Shown piece by piece: positions 10,470-22,131 of a DNA stretch of 64,000 bases. A program made the translations under genes and the position numbers. Each line of letters starts with the position of its first letter. Position 1 is the stretch's first letter. The DNA comes from Liolophura sinensis (taxonomy: Eukaryota > Mollusca > Polyplacophora > Chitonida > Chitonidae): assembly GCF_032854445.1 (NCBI RefSeq), contig NW_027017953.1, forward strand, positions 2,501-66,500, in the 5' to 3' direction. Under the pieces are notes generated by a model. That model saw only the letters and a program-made list of their open reading frames with translations, made no database searches and was not told where the DNA came from.

Positions 10470-11900
10470 TTCAAAGATGTTTAATAACGTGAAAGCAGTT
10501 AAAGCTTTTAAGAAGTGTGACTATACTTGTGGTACATACGGTTGTGACTGTGAATCGTTACAATTTACTTACCACGAATGTTAACATATCTTGACTGGTA
10601 ACCTTAATGTTGTAAATAATGGTGATCTACGAAGCCAGCTTGTGAGGGGTCCCAAGAATAAGGAGACGAGAAAGATAAATATGAGAGCTAACAAAAATGT
10701 TGTAATGCTGCAAAAAATGGTTTAAACGCGACAAGGTAGAACCTTCAGTCCTTGACACTTGGCTTGAGCTTGTTAAGAAAAATTTGTGTACGCAATGCAC
10801 CATATCAGTACTAATGCTCATGTGACAGCCAAGCAAGTTCTGAATGATCCTACCGTGCGAAAGGTACATGATTACCTTCAGAGAAAATATGTTGTTCTCC
10901 AAGTGGACAAGATCCTAATAATGTAAAACTCGTCTGCAATAATTATTACTACCAGGTTCTCTCAGAAGAGCTTAATATCACTACAACAACTGTCGCAAGA
11001 TAAACGTATTCTAGTACAAGCAAAACTCTGGAACTATTTAAAAAGTAAAGTCCTTTCTCAAACACAGGAGTGTAACCGTACTTTACCGTCACACCGATAT
11101 ATAACAACTTTACTGGATTTCATAAATGCATAAATCTCCATAGAAAGCTCGTTTTATTGCGGGATCGGGAAGCTGTACCACTAAACTTGTATTTACTCTT
11201 TTATCGAGGGCACTACAAGGAGTACAGTCATTTTGGAAAAAGTGCGATTGTGCAATTGAAAGAAATTCTGGCATTAACTGTACACGGATCCTTCAAAATT
11301 CTAAACGTCTCACTGAAGAAGTCAATGTAGCCACCCACTTGGGATTCCCTCACTATCTACTACCATTCCTCACCCAGATTTAAATGGTAGAATTTCATCA
11401 CTAATTGTATCGGTGTTTAATAAAACTAGTCACCGCCACATTAACGTCAAAGGCAATAAAGCGTTCTCCAGTTTCCATGCTTATGGAGTTGCTTGAATTT
11501 CTCAATAATAACATAAATGTGAAATTCGGGGAAACCATGTATCAAGAGTGTACAGGTGTTCCTATGGGTACAAACTGTGCCCCCGTTTTGGCCGACCTAA
11601 GCGTGTCCTCATATGAATACGACTATATGTAGAAACGATCAAGGAGTAATCTTCACCAAGCTTTTTCATTCACTAAACGGTATTGATGTGCTGTCTTCAA
11701 GCAATCCATACATAGCAAAGGCTTGAAAGATGTTTACACACCTTCGCTGCATTTAAAGAAAACCAAATCTGGACCTATATTTGTACAAAGACCAAAACGG
11801 TTTCCTCTCTCGCAGGCTGTATGACAGGTTGTAGTTTTAATTTTTGACATTGTAAAGTATTCATATTTGGACAGCACAGATTCTTAGCAATAAATTTCCA
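10470..11900 (+). pseudogene. Penelope-like reverse transcriptase relic
   Basis: A cysteine-containing N-terminal motif (KCDYTCGTYGCDCE near 10515-10555) leads into GNLNVVNNGDLRSQLVRGPK. The palm segment CTGVPMGTNCAPVLADL at 11548-11600 is diagnostic of this reverse transcriptase group. A thumb remnant (FDIVKYSYLDS) lies near 11845. Stops and shifts are frequent, including in the segment that should hold the catalytic aspartates. Homology to 58312-59766 is clear along its length. It is not functional. Confidence 0.75.
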
Positions 11901-12004
11901 TAACTGATGGAAACGGAAAACCGATGGTAACGCTGAGACAGGTTAGGAAATAGGAAAGGGGTCAGTTAGGGAACTCCACACTGCAGTATCGAGTATGTCT
12001 GCCG

Positions 12005-12355
12005 TTTTCCTGCTGAACTGCTACCCATCGTCGACGCATAGACCTGATAGATGGTGACTTGCGGAATATTTTCCCACTACTGTGTGAGGATCAAACGGAA
12101 CTCCGCGATGTTACCCGGAGATCCCACAGGTGCTCAATTGGGGAAGATCAGGATCAGGTGAATATGCTGATCCGTCGAGCAGTCGAGAATGTTTGGGATT
12201 CCTTTGCATACAGCAGCAAAATGGGGATACTGTCGTGCTGAAATGTTCAAGGCGCCGTACAAATGGGACGACTCTTGGGCACAGGATTTCATCACGGTAT
12301 CTTACCCCATTCAAGTTGCCGTCGATGAAATGAATTTGAGTGCGATGGCTATGAC
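12005..12355 (-). pseudogene. Tc1-like transposase relic
   Basis: On the minus strand the sequence reads DGNLNGVRYRDEILCP, the segment preceding the second catalytic Asp of Tc1-type transposases. Further on it reads AYSPDPDL and, after a one-base shift, PIEHLWDLR, which carries the catalytic Glu of the DDE triad. It is a different family from the elements at 19.9 and 54.3 kb. Terminal repeats were not found; it is an old fragment. Confidence 0.7.
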
Positions 12356-12381
12356 TTACCTCCGCCCATACAAAGTGGAGG

Positions 12382-12618
12382 CGGGGCCTCCTTGGCTCAG
12401 TTGGCTAGCGCGCTAGCACAGCGTAATGACCCAGGAGTCTCTCACCAATGTGGTCGCTGTGAGTTCAAGTCCAGTTCATGCTGGCTTCCTCTCCGGACGT
12501 AATTGGGAAGGTCTGCCAGCAACTTGCGGATGGTCGTGGGTTTCCCCCGGGCTCTGCCCGGATTGCTCCCACCATAATGCTGGCAGCCGTCGTATAAGTG
12601 AAATATTCTTGAGTACAT
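12382..12618 (+). mobile_element. tRNA-derived SINE, near full length
   Basis: The head contains TGGCTCAGTTGG (A box) at about 12393 and GAGTTCAAGTCC (B box) at about 12460, the internal pol III promoter of a tRNA-derived SINE. The body has the shared phrase CTTGCGGATGGTCGTGGGTT and the tail CGTCGTATAAGTGAAATATT, common to the copies at 19.4, 27.1, 31.7, 37.3, 40.3, 60.0 and 61.6 kb. The usual AATAAATAAATA tail end is missing here. Confidence 0.85.
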
Positions 12619-12639
12619 CCTGACTTTTGACAAACCTTG

Positions 12640-14200
12640 TACTGTACGGGTGACCTTTTATACACCGCAGGGTTGCGTGTATGTTTTAGTTCAGTATATT
12701 ATTACGTGGCTCTTGTGCATGCAAAGTAATAGTATTTAGCTGTGTTCTCTGAGTAAAGCACTATGTTATCATCAGCGTGTAACTGTTTGCAATTGTCAGG
12801 GGCGTAAGTAAACAACACACATTAAAACTTATTGAGGTTTGCTTTGATGTATTTACTTTCTTGATTGAGCATTTCTATCTATGCACAGTTACTTTGATGA
12901 GTATACATTCAATGCTTTTAAACTATCTGTATATCCTATCCGTTCAATATCCTTGGCTGCAGACTCTTCTGTATAAGAGATCATATGAAGCCGTGAGGCG
13001 TGTCTCAGACAGCAAAGTCAGCTATCGTATGGTTTCTTTATTTCAGAAACCAGTGTCTAGTTTTGCTGTCTAACGTTAATGACTATGGTGAGATAAAAGG
13101 TTATCGGCAGTGAATCTCATCATATTCACTCAAGTCATTGGTAATTGAAGAGCCCAGGCGTTTTTCTCTAATTATGTCAGTGGCGGAAATTACTTTCCTC
13201 GGGAGCAGACGTCTTTTCCGTAGGGCAGGCCTACTCCAAGCTCTCATACAAAGCAATCGATGACGTCCCTTCCCCAGAAATTAGAGTGCCTGATGTCTCT
13301 AATACTGACTCCACTTTCAGTCTGATTTCCATACACTGTGGTATTCTGTCTGGTTGAATACGGAAAGCCACGGCATGAAAGACTTTGAAGGTTTAACGTT
13401 TTCAACATTATGCTGTTAACATTACAACGTTTGGAACGAAATTCAACTCTTGACAAACTGCTTATTTCACCGAATCCGTTTCGTCACGTCTCACATTCTC
13501 ACCTGTTCTCAAAATGAAGATTTCTCTGTTATACATTGTTCGTAGTCTAAAAAGGAAAATAAATTGACTGTGAATGAATTGTATTTCTTGAGCTTACAGA
13601 AAATTTGCCTTAATCCTTTATCTCTGGGCCTGTACTCGATTCCAAGCCACACAGATTTTTCTTCATCGCAAACTCTAAACCAGGTGAGAGCCAGGTACTC
13701 TGAAAAGGGGGGTTCGAAAAGGGCTCTTTAGCACGGCCATGGGTTCTGTTTTGAAATTTTTCTTAAGTTAAGTACACGTATGGGTTCTTTGGAACGTTGC
13801 TCAGTATTTTGTTAACGTCGTTCAGTATTTTGTTTTATGGTCACTTGGTGGTTATCCCCAAGTTTGAACCTGCCTGGATATTAGCGCCTTGAAGCGATTT
13901 CAAGGAAGATAACTTGTATTCAGAGTAAGTACATTTAGTTAATTGTACGCTAGGGTCACTTTTTATTTTGCACAACTTGTCGATGACAAAAGTATTGATT
14001 GTGTTTGGTTAATTACAAGCAAATCGTCAGTATGTGTTCTTGTTGTTATCGAATTATTTGTAAAGCCCAATAATTTCTTTTCAAGAATAGATTTCTTCAA
14101 TTCATCTGCCTTTTATAGTACAGGTAGAGGAGGTTAAGCAATGGTCAAGGGAAAGGTCGGCATGACGGGTAGCTTGGCTAGACTGGCTGTCTGACGGGTA
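12640..14200. other. Non-coding DNA, nothing recognised
   Basis: Short open frames only, without recognisable protein similarity or repeat structure. Confidence 0.4.
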
Positions 14201-14219
14201 GGGCGATCATGTGGTTGAC

Positions 14220-14480
14220 TGTTCATTTTTGCTTGGACAACACTATACCGAAGGGTCCTGAATGTGGCATGTACACATCTTACCTTGCAGCTTTTGTTAG
14301 GTCCTGTGTGTTGTGTGACGATTTCAATCAACGTCACAGGTTATTACTAAATAAGCTGTGCGTCTAGGGTATTCCATCAAACGCCTTTACTCCAAGTTTC
14401 TTAAATTTTACAATAAGCACAATTCACTTGTAAGTAAATATGGACAGAGTGTGCAGAATCTCTGGCGCTCTGCTTTATGA
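14220..14480 (+). mobile_element. Penelope-like reverse transcriptase thumb fragment (copy 3)
   Basis: Reads LCDDFNQRHRLLLNKL and, after a stop, FLKFYNKHNSLVSKYG. It matches 59570-59800 of copy 2 closely at the DNA level (for example the stretch around GTGTGACGATTTCAATCAAC). No upstream or downstream part of the element adjoins it. Confidence 0.75.
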
Positions 14481-15165
14481 CTCTAATTCCACTTAAGCTG
14501 GGGCTAGGGGCTGCATGATCACCGTGTTGAATTAGATCGCCACGTTGGATATAAGAACAGTTACAATCAAAGTGCAACTGACATACATATTTTATTATCG
14601 ACAACTGTTTTTCTGGCATGGTACACGATTTGAAAACTGATTTCACTCAGTCGCCTAGAACATACCTTGCGTCTTTCCAACATCAATGAAAACTTTTGAC
14701 TGTTTCGTCTTCGTATAATTCCTTCCTTTCTTCCTGCTCAATATACTTTTTTAGTATTTTCTGTTATGCGTCCTTTTGGGGATTTGGCCTTGGGATTATT
14801 AGCCTGTAACGTTGTTGTTGTGACTGTGAGTCAACAGACTTTTCGTCCGATCCATGTAAACATGACAACTATTCTTCATAAACTGACGGCCAAAAGAAAC
14901 ATTAAAAAGAGTACAATCAATTTATTTTGCCAAAACAAAAAGAAGGATGACTGAAGTTTAATATATTGAAAAGATAAATGACTTTAGATCTTGAAAGTCT
15001 TGAGTAAGAACTGAAAAACAACCCTCAAATCATTTTACAAGTGAAGAAACAGAGCAGGCATAGAAAAACAGCCATTCCAGCTTGGTTAACAATGGACAGA
15101 GTATACAAAAAGTTGATTATTTTTAAAATCAGTCAATATCAAAACCAATCAATGTCGCGTGTGCC
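14481..15165. other. Non-coding DNA with a diverged copy of the dispersed repeat
   Basis: 14493-14605 shows CTGGGGCTAGGGGCTG and AACAGTTACAATCAAAGTGC, matching parts of the repeat at 29205-29535 and 6262-6590. The rest has no recognisable feature. Confidence 0.45.
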
Positions 15166-15169
15166 CACC

Positions 15170-15480
15170 CCTTGCTTCGATGCATGCAAAAGCTCTCCGA
15201 CGCATAGAAAAAGTCAGTCGTCTAATGAGATGACGTTGGACTCGTTGCCATTTATATTGAACAGCGAACGCCAGTTCTTTTCGGTTTGCTGCAAGGTATG
15301 GCCGTTGGCTTACTCTACGACCTATGGTATCTCAAAGGTGTTCATTGGGGGACATATCTGAGGAGTGTGGAGGCCACGACAAGACGTTGACGTCGTTGGC
15401 GTCCAGGAAGTTCTGCACAACCCAAGCTTTATGGGGTCTGGCGTTGCCATGGTGGTATAGGACACCACGTGGCTGCTATT
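15170..15480 (-). pseudogene. Second Tc1-like transposase relic
   Basis: The minus strand reads HGNARPHKAWVVQNFL (the 'DNARPH' block, with the catalytic Asp replaced by His), then DANDVNVLSWPPHSSDM and PNEHL followed by a stop. The order and spacing match the DD34E core of Tc1-like transposases. Several stops and substitutions make it non-functional. Terminal repeats were not located. Confidence 0.75.
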
Positions 15481-15534
15481 GAAGGAATGGCAAGACAACA
15501 GGAAGCAGAATTTCATTAGCAGACGTTTGAGAGC

Positions 15535-15592
15535 TTTGCAATATTCTTGAGTATGGTGTAAATCACCAAACGAAGAAATAAGAAAAATAAAA
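15535..15592 (+). repeat. Decayed SINE tail fragment
   Basis: AATATTCTTGAGTATGGTGT followed by AAATCACCAAACGAAGAAAT resembles the shared SINE tail (ATATTCTTGAGTACGGCGTA) with several substitutions. Confidence 0.5.
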
Positions 15593-15594
15593 GC

Positions 15595-17870
15595 GAGAGC
15601 TAATAAGAAATTGTTTTTTCGACGCTTGTGAGCTTTGCAACATAAATTGTCAAAACGTGAGAAGGTACAACCTTCCAACCTTCTATTTAGCTTGAGTCAG
15701 TAAAGAAAAACGTTGTGTACAATCCTCCATAATAATACCAGTTCTCATGTAACTGCCAACTAAATTCTAAATTATCCTTCCGTGCAAAAAAAACTTAGTA
15801 ATTGCATCGCTTTATTTCATTGAAAAGAAGCTGTATTGTCAAACTTGTATCTGCTCTCTTAATGAAGGCACCGTAAGAAGTACAGTCATTTTGGAAAATG
15901 ACTCAGCCGTCATTCTGGCGTTAACTGTATCTGCGTTGTTAAAAACTCAAACCGTTTCACTGAAGAACTCTAGTCATCGTTCAGCATGTCCTTTTTGAAC
16001 AATTATGACGTCGCCCGAGAAAATGAGTTCTTGATGTCGAAACCAAGCTTATGGCGATTAAAATTTTGAATTCGATAATGTATGTGTTGGGCAAGTGGTG
16101 TTTCATGTCATTAACGGAAGGCCATTGTTGGTAGATGATGTACAAGTGTGGAAACTGAGCTGGGAACATGGCCAAGCGAAAGCTAATCTTTGAGTTACTG
16201 AAACACCCTCGGTGGGTTTAATGGAAAGGAGAGACTTTCAATAGTTGGTAGTTAGCAGGTGGTACATCTTATCTGGATAAAAACCGTTTCCTGTCATTCC
16301 GACAAGTTTCGTGTTTCACAATGTAAATCATATCTACTTGCATAGCAAGTCCTGCATATTTCATGTGCATATCTCGCCTTGTAACATTTGTTACATCGGC
16401 TGTTGTAAGTGTCTACTGAGCAAGTATGGACAGAGTGTCCAGAATCTCTTGCACTCTGCTTCATAACTATGATGTCACTTTAAAAATTACGCTCCAATGT
16501 TAACACAGGTTAGAGGCTATTTTATATGAATGCAGTCTTTACCTGTTATGTAAAATTGGTTGTCATATTTTCTGCTGGAATTATATCTAGACAAGACGTC
16601 TCCCACAATGACACCCAGCTGGAGCTTTCTGTATTTAGGGAAAAGCCTAGGAAGAGTTTGGATTATTCTTATATAATATTTCAACTAAAAAAAATCGCTG
16701 TTTCACACTGAGGTGTAATCTCAGAAACATCTGAATCTCACAAGGTACCAGCCCAACTACCCACCGTGTGGTTGGATATGTGGACAGGGAGCCAGCTCCG
16801 GGAACTAAAACAGCCACATGGTCCTGCCGGGTTTGACCTAAGACGCCGAAGCATATTGTGCCAATTATAAAGATGTTGTCATGCCAATCAGCACAGGACT
16901 TTCAAACACCGGCTGGTGAAGCAAGGTACTTGGAGACAGCTCAAAGGCTTAAAATCAGCGTGGAAGTTTTATTTTTAGCTATCTGTTTTGATGGCAATCG
17001 TTTTCTTTTGCATCTTTGTCCCCTGCACTGTAAGGTGGTTTGATTCTAAATTAGTTTCATCACACCTTCATCTCGCCGTTCTTAGTTTGTTGATACAAAC
17101 CATTGCGTCTAATGTACTGTGGATAATATAAGGTTAGAATAGGTGTAGAAATATACATACTGTCCAATTTTGAGTTGACAATTATTGGAATGATATAGAA
17201 CAATGAAAGCGTTTGATTTAATAACATTGACACGCCTGTTTTTAACATTTTTGCAGACGTTGATTGAAATGATCACTTAACACAGCTGATGTAACAAATA
17301 TTACAAGGCGATATATGCACACGAAATATGCAGGTGAAGATAACTTACAATGTGAAACATGAAACCTTTCGGAGAGACAGGAAACGGTTTTCGTCCTTGT
17401 ATGAATATAAATCCAGATAAGATGTACCATCTGCTAACTACCAACTATTGAGAGTCTGTCCTTTCCATTTAACCCACCGAGGGTGTTTCGATAGCTCAGA
17501 GATTAACTTTCGCTTGGCCATGCTCCCAGCTCAGTTTCCACATTTGTACATCATCTACCATCCATGGTTAATGACATGAAACACCACTTGCCCTACACAT
17601 ACCTTATCGAATTCAAAATGTTAATCGCCATAAGCCTGGTTTCGAGCTGGGATTAGAGCTCGAATTACTAAGTGTTTTTTGCACGGAAGGATAATTTAGA
17701 ATTTAGTTGGCAGTTACATGAGAACTGGTATTATTATGGAGGATTGTACACAAAGCTTTTCTTTACTGACTCAAGCTAAAAGTCAAGGATAGAAGGTTGC
17801 ACTTTCCCCGTTTTGACCAATTATGTTGCAAAGCTCTCAAGCATCAAAAAAACAATTTCTTATTAGCTGT
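15595..17870. repeat. Large imperfect inverted repeat containing Penelope-like sequence
   Basis: The arm at 15595-16415 is matched in reverse complement by 17272-17870. Anchor pairs are 15600-15800 with 17690-17870, and 16005-16400 with 17285-17660. The left arm has about 170 bp extra (15800-15975). The outer part of both arms is Penelope-like RT sequence (reading LSKREKVQPSNLLFSLSQ in the left arm, with stops). The spacer of about 850 bp includes more Penelope-like thumb sequence (AGCAAGTATGGACAGAGTGT near 16425). A short relative of the arm lies at 60595-60675. Confidence 0.8.
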
Positions 17871-19370
17871 CACTTTATGTTTCTCGAATTTCTATACTTC
17901 GGACCCTTCGTAAGCAGATTTGTTAGAGTATCGTTTTTCTGTTACAACATTAAGAATAGCAGCCATGTTTGCATGCATGGTAAGTAAAGTCTGACGACTT
18001 TCAGTCACAGATGTATCTATTAGATTTAACCTCAGGTTGCTGGCAGACCTTCCCACGTACTCTGTCTATTACAAGTGTATTCAGACATCTCAAAGCCTTT
18101 CATTAAAACTGCTGAATACACATTTTGCATGAAATCAGATAAATACAAAAAATGTTTGATGATGCACAACGATGACTAATCCAAGAATGAATAGAATATA
18201 ATTTACCTGGCAGAGAGAAAGTGAAACTGTTTGAGGTGTTGAAGAGTGAACAGTAAGTTAGATAGTTCTTATGTTTACACTTATAAATAGTAAATTGTCC
18301 ATGAAAGTCCATGAAAGTAAGGGATATATTTTGTAGGACGCGGAAATCTGACAGTTCATTATGAATGAGATAATAGGGTTTTTTGACGTGACAGCAGGAT
18401 GTGCATTTGTGACAAAAACCTGGTCATAATTAAAACCAATAAAAGTCTGCATACGTGGAATAGTGCACTTACCACGTAGCTAACAGTTCATTTTTCTTTA
18501 CATTCACATTCTGTAACCATAAATTTGGGTTAAATTTTGTCATATCTCCTCTTTTTCGGTGCACTGACCTCCTGTCATAGTTGGGAAGTCAAGGATGCAA
18601 ATGGGAGGCTTGGGTACCTAGCCTCATGAAAACGAACCATATATATCACAACCCAGGAGAGGTTTCAGATTATGTCGTGAAACAAGATCAGATCAGATCG
18701 ATGTTGTTGTTGCAGCACGTTAAGATAATTCTGTTTTGAATGATTCGAGCGATGTTTTTGAGATAAATGAACAAGTATAGCCTTTGGCACCTGACCTCAG
18801 ATGCAGGTGGGCCTACACCAGGTAGGTTGGGCAAGCTAATCACAGCAAATTACCACAGGACGCTTTCCGCGCTAATGATTGGCCATGTTCATAAGGGGTT
18901 CTACAACATGGCAACTAGGAGTGAATTGTCCGTCAGTGACATATCCCTAATGCTGAACTTCATCTTCTCGGCCTTCAAAACTTTATCGAATTTTTTACAT
19001 ATTTTTCTGTGATAACTGTGTCCTATATCAGTTTTTGTACGTATATATCGTGGCAAACTATATGTTCACTTTCAATGCTTTTCTTTTACTCACAATATGT
19101 ATATATTTTCAGTTCTCTGGATATAAACTTAACGATAATTCTTCTTAGTTTAGTGTCAAGATCTTGTCGTGGAGGAGCGAGTCGGTGCGCAATGTTTACA
19201 TCATGTCGGCTAAGTGTCATGTCTAGTTTGCTACACAGGAGATTGAGGACTTTTCAGTGCATTTGTCAGGTGTTATAGAACGACTACCCCCTTCCACACC
19301 ATACACACCTTCCTATCTAGTATTTCAGAACTTTGTTATCTTTCTCTTGATCATAAATCCGCGCCTCGTA
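17871..19370. other. Non-coding DNA, nothing recognised
   Basis: No open frame with recognisable protein content. An 81-codon frame at 18767-19012 has no identifiable similarity and is not called. Confidence 0.4.
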
Positions 19371-19377
19371 TTGTTAT

Positions 19378-19580
19378 TTATTTATTTATTTTTTATGTGT
19401 TTTATGTTGTACTCTAGAACATTTCACTCATCAGCATTATGGTGGGAGGAAACCGGGCAGAGCCAGGGGAAACACACGACCATCTGCAGGTTGCTGCAGG
19501 ACCTTTCCCCTTACGTCCGGAGAGGAAGCCAGCATGAGCTGAACTTGAACTCACAGCGACTGCAGAGTACACTGGCTGAG
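19378..19580 (-). mobile_element. tRNA-derived SINE, reverse orientation
   Basis: Begins with a TTATTTATTTATTTTTT run and reads (reverse complement of the shared consensus) ATTATGGTGGGAGGAAACCG, GACCATCTGCAGGTTGCTGC and GAACTTGAACTCACAGCGAC. The tRNA-like head is incomplete. Confidence 0.8.
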
Positions 19581-19885
19581 TCAGGCTGGTCATTCATAAG
19601 CTATAACCAGTGTAAACTCCGTGTACTATCACCCCAGGAAATCCTTGCTGGAGAGGCTTTGAGATCTCAGTGTACGTTGTTTTAAGACTTTTAATTACCA
19701 AATTATACCGTAATTACCGAACACTCAAGCCAGAAAGTACTCCGCTAGAACTTTACGATTAACGTGTTAATAGACCATAGTGGATTGGGGCGATCCGAAT
19801 ATATGTCACCTAGGGCAGCCACTCATCCCTGTTTGCACGTCTTCATCTGACCACATTTTGACTGATGTTGGACAAAATTTGAAAG

Positions 19886-21435
19886 TATACTATCCAAAAA
19901 AAGAAACGCATAGGTGTTTTGTTTCATTTTAAGATGAAATAAATACATTTTGTCTTCATTTCATGAGCAAAATGTGTTTTAATATTGTTAATAGTCACAG
20001 TTAGCACACATTTTATTCCTCAAAACATTTCTTGGTTGAAAATGTTGAGTTTGGAGGCCGTTTTTGGAAGAAGTAAAAAATACAGCACCACACTGCATCA
20101 CGTGCAGTCTTACACGCCGAACTTACGCATGGAAAGCATGCAGTGTGTGACTATAAAACCGCAACTTCGGGCCGGAAATCGGCGTCTTTCAAGTGGTGTT
20201 TTCAAGCTGATTCAACATGCCACGTCTTGACACTGTCACAAGAAATATTGCCATTGGAAGACTTCAAGCTGGAGAGTCCCAATCGTCCATTTCTAGGCGT
20301 CTACACGTCAGCCAGAGCACGATTTCACGGCTTGCTGCCCGCTACAACAATACTGGGACAACAAATGACCGTCGGCGTTCAGGTCGACCACGTGTCACTA
20401 CAGCAGCCCAAGATCGCTTCATAAGGGTCCTCCATTGACCGTGACCGTTGTGCTACAGCTGAAAGCACAGCAGCCAGCATACCGGGACTGAGGAGGATAT
20501 CAGGTCAGACAGTGCGGAACAGGCTGAGGGAACATGGACTGAGAGCCAGGAGGCCCTATGTTGGGATCGTGCTGCGTCCTCACCATCGCACCAATCGCCT
20601 CCGATGGTGTAACAACGTGACTGCATGGAATCTACGCAACTGGCGACGCATTTGGTTCAGTGATGAGTCCAGATTCCTATTGCAGAGACGTGATGGTAGA
20701 AACCGGGTTTACAGACGTGCTCACGAACGTTATGCCCCTAACTGCGTACGCCAAGTGGACAGAGTGTCCACTGGAGGTTGGTGGAGGGAGTGTGATGATG
20801 TGGGCAGCAATATCGTATACTGGTCGTACAAATCTTGTCCACGTTCAGGGAAATCTTACGGCCGTACGCTACCGAGACACCATCCTGCAGCCACACCTCT
20901 TACCTGTCATTGACGTTCAGCGGGAGTTGTTCCAGCAGGACAACGCCAGACCGCACACGGCACGTGTCACAAGGGACTTCCTCGCCGAAAACAATGTAAA
21001 TGTGCTACCCTGGCCGTCCCGTTCCCCGGATCTTAACCCAAATGAGCATCTGTGGGATGAACTTGATCGACGTCTACGCCAATGTCAACCTCAACCCCAA
21101 ACGCTTCATGAGCAAGTTGCATGTTTGCAGGAGGAGTGGCAGAACATTCCCCAGGCCTCTATCCAGCGTCCCATCCAGTCCATGACAAGGCGTGTCAGAA
21201 CTGTTATTCGTGCCCGTGGTGGTCACAACAGATACTGACATTCCACTCAAGTGGGAGACTCATTGTGAGTGTCTTACCTCAAGTTGATGACCTTGTTGTC
21301 TAGATATGGACCCTTCCTTAATCTGAGTAAAAAGTATTTGCAGAACAGCAATTCTTATTTAGTTATGCATAATTGAAAAGACTGCATCACCTCCGCAAAA
21401 AACCGGGTTATGCGTTTCTTTTTTTGGATAGTATA
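19886..21435 (+). mobile_element. Tc1-like transposon, copy A, full length
   Basis: The element spans 19888-21433 and is flanked by TA duplications (19886-19887 and 21434-21435). It has perfect 25-bp terminal inverted repeats starting TACTATCC and continuing through an A-run to GAAACGCATA. It is 1546 bp long and carries one transposase gene, now frameshifted. Copy B (54284-55694) has identical termini. Confidence 0.95.
20217..21238 (+). pseudogene. Tc1-like (DD34E-type) transposase, frameshifted
   Basis: In a working element this enzyme cuts at the terminal repeats and inserts at TA. The N-terminal part (MPRLDTVTRN start at 20217) holds the paired helix-turn-helix DNA-binding region, with SSISRRLHVSQSTISRLA and the GRPR motif. 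A one-base change near 20435 throws it into a stop. The next frame (20512-20913) carries RIWFSDESRF with the first catalytic Asp. A second shift near 20775 moves the rest to another frame (to 21238) with LFQQDNARPHTARV (second Asp) and SPDLNPNEHLWDEL (Glu). At both break regions the minus-strand copy B has different sequence, so the lesions are private to this copy. Expected intact length is about 340 residues. Confidence 0.9.
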
Positions 21436-22130
21436 TTTTGCTTGACATCCTGTTGTTTTATTTTGCAGATATACGTCATGGTAGAAGTTTGTTCGCTTGT
21501 CTAATAGATCCCTTGTTGTAAAGAATTGAATGTCCAATTTTGAAGTAAACTAGGGAATAGGTTTGTTTGTGTACTTACTTTTATTATAGTTATTATTATT
21601 GCTGTTGTAGGTTTTTATTTTTTCTCTCTTAGATTTCCTATCTGTTTGATAAACTCAGCATGTCTAGTTCTTAAAAATAGGATATCACATCATATCAAAA
21701 ATATATCTTACATTTAAAGTTCGTTTATTTGAACTTCTACATTATCCTGTATGATCCTGCCCCCCCCCCCCCCTAATTTTCTGGTATATACTTCTGACAT
21801 CAAGTTTATTAACCTGTTTGTAACTGTCTGTTTACTTTAGTGCTTCGTACAAACTTCTAGTGGCCACGGATTAAAATTGAGGAGCTTCCTACATCACATA
21901 TTTTATGTTCTTGTAAAAAGACGGTTTATATGTAATTCTTTCGTGTTTTTTGGAAACTGTGGTCGAATTTTAGATTTAAATACTTTCTTCCAGGCCATTT
22001 TTCAATAGATTTTTTATTTTGCATGCGAAATTATTATTAAGCCAAATCATTTCTCCTTGTACCAGATTATATAGGAATTTAGACCCCAGTCAATCGGTTG
22101 GACATAAATCACATATTACAGGAATCTGTA
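21436..22130. other. Non-coding DNA, nothing recognised
   Basis: AT-rich, with a C-run at about 21760. No coding or repeat structure is seen. Confidence 0.4.
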
Positions 22131-22131
22131 A

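Larger units (their letters stand above)
9600..11900 (+). mobile_element. Penelope-like element copy 1, permuted and decayed
   Basis: A GIY-YIG endonuclease end (9690-10235) is followed, not preceded, by the N-terminal and reverse transcriptase parts (10470-11900). That order, 3' end before 5' end, is typical of tandem or circularly permuted Penelope-like elements. The second copy (40940-41016 plus 57596-59800) has the same order. The copy contains many stops and frameshifts and is inactive. Confidence 0.8.

Noticed and set aside
18767-19278. Two adjacent frames of 81 and 89 codons
   Set aside because: No recognisable protein content, AT-rich composition, and one runs into a SINE-adjacent region.
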